Source of the DNA: MGBC108787 sp964591225
Lineage (GTDB): Bacteria; Bacillota_I; Bacilli_A; RF39; UBA660
Reading direction: 5' to 3'
NCBI GenBank assembly: GCA_964591225.1
Contig: CAZQAO010000025.1
Location: 1-14,278, forward strand
DNA length: 14,278 bases
Part shown: positions 5,468 through 11,811 of the stretch, piece after piece
Numbering within the stretch: position 1 is the stretch's first letter
Layout: the number at the start of each line of letters is the position of its first letter
Made by a program: the position numbers and the translations under genes
Notes under the pieces: generated by a model
Told to the model about the DNA's origin: nothing
Seen by the model: only the letters and a program-made list of their open reading frames with translations
The model's database searches: none

Positions 5468-5725
5468 ATGGAAAAAGTATTAGAAATCATTCGGGAAAAT
5501 GTAACTCAAAAATTAGCCCCAATGGATATTATCGTCGATAGTGTTACGTTTGTAAAAGAAGGAAAATATAATTTTTTACGAATTGTTCTAGATAAAGTAA
5601 ATGGGATTGATTTAGATACTATTGTCGAAGCAACGAAAATTATTAATCCTATTCTAGATGAACTGGATTTAATTACAGAAGAATATATTTTAGATGTTTT
5701 AAGCAAAGAAAGAGGTAATGAGTAA
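5468..5725 (+). CDS. rimP: Ribosome maturation factor RimP, N-terminal domain only
   Basis: RimP helps assemble the 30S ribosomal subunit. The first ~80 residues match the RimP N-terminal domain: the LAPMDIIVDSVTFVKEGKYN strand region (B. subtilis has VDIEFVKEG), LRIVLDKVNGIDLD, and EEYILDVLS, which corresponds to the conserved NYFLEVSSPG. The protein then stops at 85 residues, whereas family members are about 150, so the C-terminal SH3-like domain and the PG-x-x-RPL junction are absent. The stop overlaps the nusA start (TAATG), so no remnant of the missing half can lie in between. ATG 5468 follows GAGGTGAT closely. First gene of the operon. It could be a functional minimal RimP or a decaying one kept for translational coupling to nusA. 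Confidence 0.88.
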   Translation: MEKVLEIIRENVTQKLAPMDIIVDSVTFVKEGKYNFLRIVLDKVNGIDLDTIVEATKIINPILDELDLITEEYILDVLSKERGNE

Positions 5726-6843
5726 TGAATTCGAAAGAGTTTTTAAAAGCATTAGATCATATAGTAGAAGAAAAAAATATCAGCCGTGAAGTAGTTTTAG
5801 AAGCGATGGAACTAGCACTTGCTACCGCCTATAAAAAGAATTTTGATTCAAAAACTAATGTTAGAGTAGATATAAATCCTCAAACTGGGGAAATAAAAGT
5901 ATTTTCTTATTTAGTCGTGGTTGATGATTATGATGATGGTACTGACGAAGTTGATGAAGATGGTAATATTACCCATATTCCTCCCGCTATTAATGAAGAT
6001 GCTCAAATATTATTAGAAGATGCGCAAGAAATTGTTCCGGGTATTAAAGTGGGTGAAACCATTGAAAGAGAAGTAACTCCTAAAGATTTTGGACGAGTTG
6101 CGACATCGACTGCCAAACAAGTTATCAATCAAAAAATAAGAGAAGCTGAAAGAAATAGTATCATGGAAGAATTCCAAGATAAAGAGGGCGAAATGATGGT
6201 AGGAATGCTTGCCATGGAAGATGCTAAAAACTATTATGTCGATTTAGGAAGAACGAGAGGAATTTTACCGAAATCAGAAATGATTCCTGATGAAACTGTG
6301 AAAATGGGTAGTAGTATTAAAGTTTATATTAGTAAAGTAGAATCAACTACTAAAGGACCTCTTATTCTTTGTTCTCGGAAACATTATGGCTTTGTGAGAC
6401 GATTATTTGAAACTGAGATCCCGGAATTAGTAGATGGAACAGTTATTTTATATGCTTGCGTAAGAGAAGCAGGAATTCGGAGTAAAGTAGCAGTCTATTC
6501 CACTAATGAAAAAATTGATCCCATTGGGGCTTGTATTGGAGAAAGAGGTAGTCGTATCGCCAGTATTTTAAAAGAATTAAATGGCGAACGAGTCGATTTA
6601 GTTTTATATAGTGAAAACCCTGAAGAATTTATCAAAAATGCTTTATCTCCTGCTAAAGATGTAATTGTAAATATTACTGATCCAGTTAAAAAAGAAGCTT
6701 TAGCTATCGTCAATGATGAAAATTTAAGTCTAGCTATTGGTAAAAAAGGAAGTAATGTAAAACTTGCCAGTCGTTTGACCAAATATAAAATTGAAGTAAA
6801 AACTTTAGCACAAATTAACGAAGAAGGAAATAAAGGAGAATAA
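5725..6843 (+). CDS. nusA: Transcription termination/antitermination factor NusA
   Basis: NusA binds RNA polymerase and nascent RNA to control pausing, termination and antitermination. The 372-residue protein has the Gram-positive layout. The N-terminal RNAP-binding domain is about 1-145 (SREVVLEAMELALATAYKKN, EVTPKDFGRVATSTAKQV, REAERN). The S1 domain is about 150-215 (GRTRGILPKSEMIP, KVYISKVESTTKGP). Two KH domains are about 220-365 (REAGIRSKVAV, DPIGACIGERGSRI, NALSPAKDV, LSLAIGKKGSNVKLASRLT). There is no acidic C-terminal extension, unlike Gammaproteobacteria. Relative to B. subtilis NusA as I recall it, about 19 extra, very acidic residues lie near 68-87 (DDYDDGTDEVDEDGN). The start overlaps the rimP stop, implying translational coupling. 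Confidence 0.97.
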   Translation: MNSKEFLKALDHIVEEKNISREVVLEAMELALATAYKKNFDSKTNVRVDINPQTGEIKVFSYLVVVDDYDDGTDEVDEDGNITHIPPAINEDAQILLEDAQEIVPGIKVGETIEREVTPKDFGRVATSTAKQVINQKIREAERNSIMEEFQDKEGEMMVGMLAMEDAKNYYVDLGRTRGILPKSEMIPDETVKMGSSIKVYISKVESTTKGPLILCSRKHYGFVRRLFETEIPELVDGTVILYACVREAGIRSKVAVYSTNEKIDPIGACIGERGSRIASILKELNGERVDLVLYSENPEEFIKNALSPAKDVIVNITDPVKKEALAIVNDENLSLAIGKKGSNVKLASRLTKYKIEVKTLAQINEEGNKGE

Positions 6844-6856
6844 ATAATTTTAGGAA

Positions 6857-7114
6857 ATGAAACAAAGAAAAATACCTTTAAGAATGTGTATGGTAACTAA
6901 AGAAAGGTTAGAAAAAAAAGATTTATTACGAGTTGTTAAGACTCCCGATGGAGAAATTTTACTAGATTTATCCGGAAAGATGAATGGTAAAGGGGCTTAT
7001 TTAAAAAAAGATGCCGACGTTATAAATACGGCTCGTAAGAATAAAATATTAGATAGGACGTTAGGAGTGGAGGTTCCTGATTCTATTTATGTAGAGATGT
7101 TAAAAATGATTTAG
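6857..7114 (+). CDS. ylxR: YlxR/RnpM family RNA-binding protein
   Basis: An 85-residue member of the YlxR family, always found between nusA and infB in Firmicutes. KQRKIPLRMCMVTKE at the N-terminus and the GKGAYL motif at about 45-50 match the family's RKIPLRKC and GRGAY signatures. The B. subtilis protein has been renamed RnpM because it binds and modulates RNase P; older work proposed general RNA binding. ATG 6857 fits the conserved N-terminus, and an in-frame stop lies two codons upstream. Its ribosome binding site is odd: AGGA at 6852-6855 leaves only 1 nt, while AAGGAG at 6833-6838 is 18 nt away, so translation may depend on coupling to nusA. The usual next gene, ylxQ, is absent. Confidence 0.94.
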   Translation: MKQRKIPLRMCMVTKERLEKKDLLRVVKTPDGEILLDLSGKMNGKGAYLKKDADVINTARKNKILDRTLGVEVPDSIYVEMLKMI

Positions 7115-7132
7115 AAAAAAGGAGTGAAGTGT

Positions 7133-9244
7133 ATGATGAGTGTACAAGAATATGCTGAAAGTGTCGATTTATCCGTAGCTGAAGTATTAAAAAAAGCGAG
7201 CGAATTAGGAATAGAAGTTAAAAAAGCCGACGATTACTTAAGCGATGACGACGTTATAATATTAGATAATGCCTTAAGTTTAATTAGTACCGATACGGAA
7301 GCGACGATGGAAGAAGTCGAAGATATTGATGAAGTTGTCGAAGAAATTATGGGTAGTAGTCAAATAGCAGCTATTAATGATACTCCGAAAAAACAAAAGC
7401 TAAAAAAGAAAAGTCAAATGACAAGTAGTAAAGAAGAATACTTTACTAAACGTAAAGAAATGTATAAACATAAAGAAAAGCTAATGAAAAATAATGTCGA
7501 TGAAAATGTAATTATTTATAAAAATAATATGACCGTTAAAGAATTAGCTCTGGCTTTAAATGTAAATACTAATGAAATTATTAAAAAACTAATTGATTTA
7601 GGAGTAATGGCATCATTAAATCAAAGTATTGATTTTGATAATGCTTCGTTAATTGCTATAGATTATAATAAAACCTTAAAAAAAGAAGAGACTCAAGATT
7701 TATCTAATTTTGAAGAATATGAAATTACGGATAATGAAAGTGATTTGACCAGTCGTCCTCCCGTTGTTACAATCATGGGCCATGTTGATCATGGGAAAAC
7801 GACGTTATTAGATTATATTAGAAATTCGCGAGTTACTGATACGGAGTTTGGGGGAATTACCCAACATATTGGGGCTTATCAAATAGAACACAATGGTAAA
7901 AAAATTACTTTTATTGATACTCCTGGACATGCAGCTTTTACTGAAATGCGGGCTAGAGGAGCCAGTGTAACTGATATTGTCGTTATCATCGTGGCTGCTG
8001 ATGATGGGGTTATGCCGCAAACGAAAGAAGCTATTGATCATGCCAAATCAGCCAATGTTCCGATTATTGTCGCAGTCAATAAGATTGATAAACCAAATGC
8101 TAATCCCGAACGAATTCGTCAAGAAATGAGCGAAGTAGGCATTACTCCGGAAAGTTGGGGTGGAGAATATCCCTTCGTCGATATTTCCGCTGTTACCGGT
8201 AGTGGCATCGATTTACTTTTAGAAACAATTCAAACCATTAGTGAAGTGAGTGAACTGAAAGCTAATCCTAATCGGTATGCAGTAGGTACAGTCATCGAAA
8301 GTCGTTTAGATAAAAATATTGGGGGAGTTGCTTCCTTATTAATTCAAAATGGGACATTAAGACTCGGAGATCCTATCGTCGTTGGTACTTGTAGTGGTAA
8401 AGTAAGAACCATGAAAAATGATTTAGGTTCTTCAATCGTAAGTGCTGGTCCTTCTACTCCAGTAGAAATTACGGGATTATCAGATAATCCAAGTGCCGGG
8501 GATAAGTTTATGGCTTTTGAAACGGAAAGTGAAGCCAAAACCATCGCCCAAAAAAGAGCCGTAGCTGCTAGAGAACAACGCATGACTACTAAAAGTGTAT
8601 CTTTAGATGATTTATTTAGTAAAATTAATGCTGGTGAAAAAGAAATCAATGTAGTTTTAAAAGCTGATGTAAGAGGAAGCGAAGAAGCGGTCCGTAATGC
8701 TTTAGAAAAAATTGATGTGGAATCTGTTCACGTTAAAGTAATAAGGAGTGGTATTGGTACCATTACTGAAAGTGATGTCGTTCTTGCTCATGCTAGTGAT
8801 GCTATTATCATTGGTTTTAATGTCAGTCCCTCTAATGCTACCAAGGAAATAGCTAAAGAATACAATGTCGATATTCGTTTATATACGATTATTTATAAAG
8901 TAGTTGAAGAAATGGAATTAGCTATGAAAGGTATGCTCGATCCGGAATTTGAAGAAAGTGAATTAGGAGAAGCGGAAATTAGAAAAATATTTAAATATTC
9001 TAAAGTAGGTAATATTGCGGGTTCTTATGTTACTGCGGGAGTAATTAAAAATGGTAGTCTTTCTCGGGTTATTCGAGATGGAATAGTTATTTATGAAGGT
9101 AAAATAGCTAGTGTTCAAAGAGAAAAAGACGTCGTCAAAGAAGTTAAAAAAGGATTTGAATGTGGTATTACTTTAGAAAACTATAATGATATCAAAGAAG
9201 GAGATATTATTACTTCTTACGAAATGGTTGAGGTGAAAAGATAA
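7133..9244 (+). CDS. infB: Translation initiation factor IF-2
   Basis: This GTPase brings initiator fMet-tRNA to the 30S subunit and promotes subunit joining. The 703 residues include two IF2_N modules, one at about 2-60 (VQEYAESVDLSVAEVLKKAS) and one at about 137-185 (MTVKELALALNVNTNEIIKK). A Lys-rich linker lies between them. The G domain has G1 GHVDHGKT at 216-223, GGITQHIGAY, DTPGHAAF at 262, NKIDKP at 316 and SAVTGSG, followed by domains II, III and the tRNA-binding C2 domain. An alternative ATG exists one codon later and an in-frame GTG at 7124, but AGGAG at 7120-7124 is best spaced from 7133. The TAA overlaps the rbfA ATG. Confidence 0.97.
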   Translation: MMSVQEYAESVDLSVAEVLKKASELGIEVKKADDYLSDDDVIILDNALSLISTDTEATMEEVEDIDEVVEEIMGSSQIAAINDTPKKQKLKKKSQMTSSKEEYFTKRKEMYKHKEKLMKNNVDENVIIYKNNMTVKELALALNVNTNEIIKKLIDLGVMASLNQSIDFDNASLIAIDYNKTLKKEETQDLSNFEEYEITDNESDLTSRPPVVTIMGHVDHGKTTLLDYIRNSRVTDTEFGGITQHIGAYQIEHNGKKITFIDTPGHAAFTEMRARGASVTDIVVIIVAADDGVMPQTKEAIDHAKSANVPIIVAVNKIDKPNANPERIRQEMSEVGITPESWGGEYPFVDISAVTGSGIDLLLETIQTISEVSELKANPNRYAVGTVIESRLDKNIGGVASLLIQNGTLRLGDPIVVGTCSGKVRTMKNDLGSSIVSAGPSTPVEITGLSDNPSAGDKFMAFETESEAKTIAQKRAVAAREQRMTTKSVSLDDLFSKINAGEKEINVVLKADVRGSEEAVRNALEKIDVESVHVKVIRSGIGTITESDVVLAHASDAIIIGFNVSPSNATKEIAKEYNVDIRLYTIIYKVVEEMELAMKGMLDPEFEESELGEAEIRKIFKYSKVGNIAGSYVTAGVIKNGSLSRVIRDGIVIYEGKIASVQREKDVVKEVKKGFECGITLENYNDIKEGDIITSYEMVEVKR

Positions 9245-9588
9245 TGGCCAGTATTAAGCAAAAAAGAATCGCCTCAGATATCATGCGAGTTATAAGTGAA
9301 ATCTTACTAGAAGAAGCTCGCGATAATTTATTAAAAACCATAACGATAACGGGTTGTGAAGTCGCTCCAGATTTATCAATTGCCAAAGTATATTTTACTA
9401 GTTTGTTAGATAAAGATCATCATGAATTAGAAAAAGAAATGGCCGAAGCTTCTTCTTATATTCGTACTTTAGTGGCAGAGAAATTAGATTTACGAAATAC
9501 TCCAAAATTAAAATTTTTATATGATGAATCTATTGCTTATGGCAATAATATAGAAAGAATTATCAAAGAAATTCATGAACAAGACTAG
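9244..9588 (+). CDS. rbfA: 30S ribosome-binding factor RbfA
   Basis: A 114-residue KH-like protein that binds immature 30S subunits and helps mature the 16S rRNA 5' region. Recognised by IKQKRIASDIMRVISEILL at the N-terminus, ITGCEVAPDLSIAKVYFT in the middle, and LRNTPKLKFLYDESIAYG near the C-terminus; these match the family's RVSSDLSVAKVYVS-like and R-x-x-P-x-L-x-F-x-x-D segments. Normal length. The start overlaps the infB stop by one base (TAATG), with AGGTGA as RBS inside the end of infB. It sits with rimP, the other 30S maturation factor, in the same operon. Confidence 0.95.
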   Translation: MASIKQKRIASDIMRVISEILLEEARDNLLKTITITGCEVAPDLSIAKVYFTSLLDKDHHELEKEMAEASSYIRTLVAEKLDLRNTPKLKFLYDESIAYGNNIERIIKEIHEQD

Positions 9589-10429
9589 TATTGATGGCTT
9601 ATTAGTTATAAATAAACCAACTAATTATACCAGTAGAGATATTGTTAATATTTTAAATAAACAATTAAATACTAAGAAAATTGGTCATACCGGTACTTTA
9701 GATCCCCTAGCTACAGGGGTTTTAGTATTGTGCATGGGAAAATATACCAAATTAGTTAACCAAATAACCTCTTATCAAAAAGAATATATTACCACTATTA
9801 AATTAGGTATTACGACCGATACAGGAGATATTACCGGGCATATTATTAAGCAAAATGATCATATTTTAGTTAATCAAGAATTACTTCTAAATACCCTAAA
9901 TTCTTTTTTAGGAAAAAGTATGCAAACTGTCCCTAAATATTCCGCTGTCAAAGTAAACGGAAAACGCTTATATGAATATGCTCGTCAAGGTATAGAGGTA
10001 GAACTACCCAAAAGAGCAATTGAAATATATGAGATTGAACTTTTAGAAAATATTGCTGGTCAAATAACTTTAAGATTAGTAGTTTCTAAAGGTACCTATA
10101 TTCGCAGTTTTATTAATGATTTATGTGCTTCTCTAAAGGTCTGTGGAACAATGATGGCGTTAATTAGAACTAAACAGGGTAATTTTACTATAGAAAATGC
10201 TTATACTTTAGAAGATATTTTAAATAATCACTATCAACTTCTAACTATTAAAGATATATTTTCTTATAATTATTATCATTTAACTGAAGATGAATATCAC
10301 AAAGTAAAAAATGGTGTTCCCTTAATGTTAGAAAAAGAAGATACACATCTATTCATGGAATATAATCAAAAAATTATTGCTATATATAAACGGGATCAAG
10401 GAATTTATAAAGCAGATTTTATGTGTTAA
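9575..10429 (+). CDS. truB: tRNA pseudouridine-55 synthase TruB
   Basis: It converts uridine 55 in the T-loop of tRNAs to pseudouridine. At 284 residues it is slightly shorter than typical. The catalytic aspartate is D43 in GHTGTLDPLATGVL; other family motifs are GLLVINKP at 8-15, YQKEY near 68, VPKYSAVKVNGKRLYEYAR and SKGTYIRSF. The C-terminal ~55 residues are a short PUA-like tail. The start overlaps rbfA by 14 nt and has almost no Shine-Dalgarno sequence of its own, which suggests translational coupling. It is the last gene of the operon. In many Firmicutes ribF follows; here it does not. Confidence 0.96.
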   Translation: MNKTSIDGLLVINKPTNYTSRDIVNILNKQLNTKKIGHTGTLDPLATGVLVLCMGKYTKLVNQITSYQKEYITTIKLGITTDTGDITGHIIKQNDHILVNQELLLNTLNSFLGKSMQTVPKYSAVKVNGKRLYEYARQGIEVELPKRAIEIYEIELLENIAGQITLRLVVSKGTYIRSFINDLCASLKVCGTMMALIRTKQGNFTIENAYTLEDILNNHYQLLTIKDIFSYNYYHLTEDEYHKVKNGVPLMLEKEDTHLFMEYNQKIIAIYKRDQGIYKADFMC

Positions 10430-10443
10430 GTTTGCTTTTTTTT
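10409..10443 (+). terminator. Intrinsic terminator of the nusA-infB-truB operon
   Basis: AAAGCAGATTT (10409-10419) pairs with AAGTTTGCTTT (10428-10438), 11 bp including two G-U pairs, with an 8-nt loop and T-run to 10443. The stem starts inside truB and its stop codon is in the 3' arm. The 3' arm also supplies the -35 region of the next promoter. Confidence 0.78.
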
Positions 10444-10460
10444 ATTAAATATGCTAGGAT
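10432..10460 (+). promoter_or_regulatory. Promoter of the paralogous gene pair
   Basis: TTGCTT (10432-10437), 17 bp, then TAGGAT (10455-10460) preceded by TGC, an extended -10. The ATG at 10451 lies inside this promoter, which argues that it is not the gene start. Confidence 0.55.
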
Positions 10461-10489
10461 ATGTTGCGTTTGCAAAGGAGGGTTTATCG

Positions 10490-10957
10490 ATGACCGAAAT
10501 TGATGCTTTAGTAAAAATTCTACAACGAAGAATACATGAAGAAAATATTATTTTTTATGAAGATGCTGGTTATAATAATCTTTCTTGGTATGATAAATAT
10601 ATTCCTATAGAAAATTATTCTTATGACAAAATCAAAAAAGCTATCGAAGAAGATGAGGATTTAAACCAATTTGGAGAAGGTAAAATTTATAGTGATTTAA
10701 ATCATTTTTTAAAAGATACTAAGAAACTACGAATGATGTTTAAGCAAGTTAATCTAGATACTTTATTTGGGACTTTTACTAAAGATACCTTTAAAGAATT
10801 AGAGGTTTATTTTGAAACTCATACTGAAGAAGAAAATAATCAAATGAAACAACACCTATTAAATAAATTTGGTCAAAAATTAGAAAATCCTAAATCTAAT
10901 CAAATCGAATCTGTTTTTGAAAAATGGCTTGAAGATCAAGAACATTTAACACTTTAG
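10490..10957 (+). CDS. Hypothetical protein A of a paralogous pair (FETHT motif)
   Basis: Not recognised; 155 residues, acidic, soluble, with no membrane segment or metal motif. The start ATG 10490 is fixed by a near-perfect AAAGGAGGG at 10474-10482; a longer reading from 10451 would place the start inside the promoter. Clearly related to the next gene: both have IKK followed by EDLN, then DLN-x-FL, then FETHT-x-x-EN (108-112 here). It is longer than its neighbour at the N-terminus and middle, including an aromatic YNNLSWYDKYIPIENYSYDK stretch. Placed between truB and rpsO, where translation genes are usually found, so a link to translation is possible but only by position. Confidence 0.78.
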   Translation: MTEIDALVKILQRRIHEENIIFYEDAGYNNLSWYDKYIPIENYSYDKIKKAIEEDEDLNQFGEGKIYSDLNHFLKDTKKLRMMFKQVNLDTLFGTFTKDTFKELEVYFETHTEEENNQMKQHLLNKFGQKLENPKSNQIESVFEKWLEDQEHLTL

Positions 10958-10974
10958 AATAATGGGGGATAATA

Positions 10975-11391
10975 ATGCATAATATTGAATTAGGTTATAT
11001 AGCCAAAGTCATCGCCGAGAAAATCGCATCTTTAACGCAAGAAGATATTCCTATTACGAGAATTATTAAAAAAATCCAAAATGGGGAAGATTTAAATGAT
11101 TTAAGCCACTACCGATTAGAAATAGATTTAAATGTATTTTTAATTAAAATATGTGAAATGCGTTCTCAGTCTTTTGGACGATGGGTGGAATATTTTACGA
11201 AAGCGAGGATAAATAAACCTTATTTAGATACTCTGGGTTTATTTTTTGAAACTCATACTAATTATGAGAATCATTGTTTAAAAAATATTATCTTAAAACA
11301 AAAAGTAGCAAAAAAATTTGCTAATTTTCCCAGTTTTTATAAATATTTAATTCAAGCTATTGATAACAATGATTTTGAGTTGCATTTTTAA
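10975..11391 (+). CDS. Hypothetical protein B of a paralogous pair (FETHT motif)
   Basis: Not recognised; 138 residues, helical-looking and more basic than its neighbour. It shares the ordered blocks IKKIQNGEDLN (31-41), DLNVFL (51-56) and LFFETHTNYEN (89-99) with the preceding protein, so the two probably arose by tandem duplication and then diverged strongly. The RBS is GGGGG just upstream of ATG, and the gap of 17 bp indicates cotranscription with gene A. The end of the gene contains the -35 of the rpsO promoter. No homologue with known function comes to mind. Confidence 0.77.
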   Translation: MHNIELGYIAKVIAEKIASLTQEDIPITRIIKKIQNGEDLNDLSHYRLEIDLNVFLIKICEMRSQSFGRWVEYFTKARINKPYLDTLGLFFETHTNYENHCLKNIILKQKVAKKFANFPSFYKYLIQAIDNNDFELHF

Positions 11392-11408
11392 AATTTTCAT
11401 AATATAAT
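11380..11408 (+). promoter_or_regulatory. rpsO promoter
   Basis: TTGCAT (11380-11385), 17 bp, and a perfect TATAAT (11403-11408). The -35 lies in the last codons of the preceding gene. The predicted transcript start, near 11415, is at the 5' edge of the structured leader. Confidence 0.7.
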
Positions 11409-11411
11409 GAA

Positions 11412-11488
11412 TGAGAAGTTTATTCTTAGTTCGAAAATATCCTCGATTTTCTTACTCAGATTAAACCAATTAAATAAAATAAGGAGGA
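11412..11488 (+). promoter_or_regulatory. rpsO leader with candidate S15 autoregulatory pseudoknot
   Basis: GAGAAG (11413-11418) can pair with CTTaCTC (11452-11458, one bulge). Inside, GAAAAT (11433-11438) pairs with ATTTTC (11446-11451). The inner loop, ATCCTCG (11439-11445), contains TCCTC, which is complementary to GAGGA (11484-11488) of the rpsO Shine-Dalgarno sequence. This gives a pseudoknot that would hide the ribosome binding site. Ribosomal protein S15 is known to repress its own mRNA through structured leaders in several bacteria, including a pseudoknot in E. coli. This fold was found by eye. Confidence 0.55.
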
Positions 11489-11495
11489 AATTTAA

Positions 11496-11765
11496 TTGAC
11501 AATTACTAAAGAAGAAAAAGCTGAAATTATTAAGGAGTTCGGACATGATAAAAATGATTGTGGTTCTACAGAAGTCCAAATTGCCATTTTAACTAAAAAA
11601 ATAAATAATTTAACCGAACACTTAAAAGTACATATTCACGATTATCATTCTAAAAGAGGTCTTTTGATGATGGTTGGTAAAAGAAGAAAATTACTAGATT
11701 ATTTAAAGAAAAATGATGTAGTAGCATATAGAAATTTAATTCAAAAATTAAATATTAGAAAATAG
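11496..11765 (+). CDS. rpsO: 30S ribosomal protein S15
   Basis: An early-binding 30S protein that contacts 16S rRNA helices in the central domain. The 89 residues are exactly the usual length. Recognised by KEEKAEIIKEFG, GSTEVQIAILTKKINNLTEHL, HDYHSKRGLLMMVGKRRKLLDYL and a basic C-terminus. The start is TTG: AAGGAGGA at 11481-11488 is 7 nt upstream, and T-I-T-K-E-E matches the S15 N-terminus, so no other start is plausible. It has its own promoter and leader and is followed by a terminator before pnp, the conserved rpsO-pnp pair. Confidence 0.97.
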   Translation: MTITKEEKAEIIKEFGHDKNDCGSTEVQIAILTKKINNLTEHLKVHIHDYHSKRGLLMMVGKRRKLLDYLKKNDVVAYRNLIQKLNIRK

Positions 11766-11794
11766 GGCACTCAACTTTTGAAGTGTCTTTTTTT
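11764..11794 (+). terminator. Intercistronic terminator between rpsO and pnp
   Basis: A stem AGGGCACT (11764-11771) with AGTGTCTT (11782-11789) includes two G-U pairs. It is extended inwards by CAA/TTG across a one-base bulge, with a CTT loop and a T-run to 11794. Only 17 nt remain before the pnp start, too few for a separate promoter, so pnp must rely on read-through. Confidence 0.85.
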
Positions 11795-11811
11795 ATGAAT
11801 GGAGTAATATT

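Noticed and set aside
5700..5760. Frameshift as the cause of the short RimP
   Set aside because: The nusA start overlaps the rimP stop by one base, and nusA is intact from its first residue, so no C-terminal RimP sequence exists in another frame here.
10451..10489. Longer reading of paralogue A starting at ATG 10451
   Set aside because: The ATG lies inside the extended -10 promoter and has no RBS, whereas AAAGGAGGG is ideally placed for ATG 10490.
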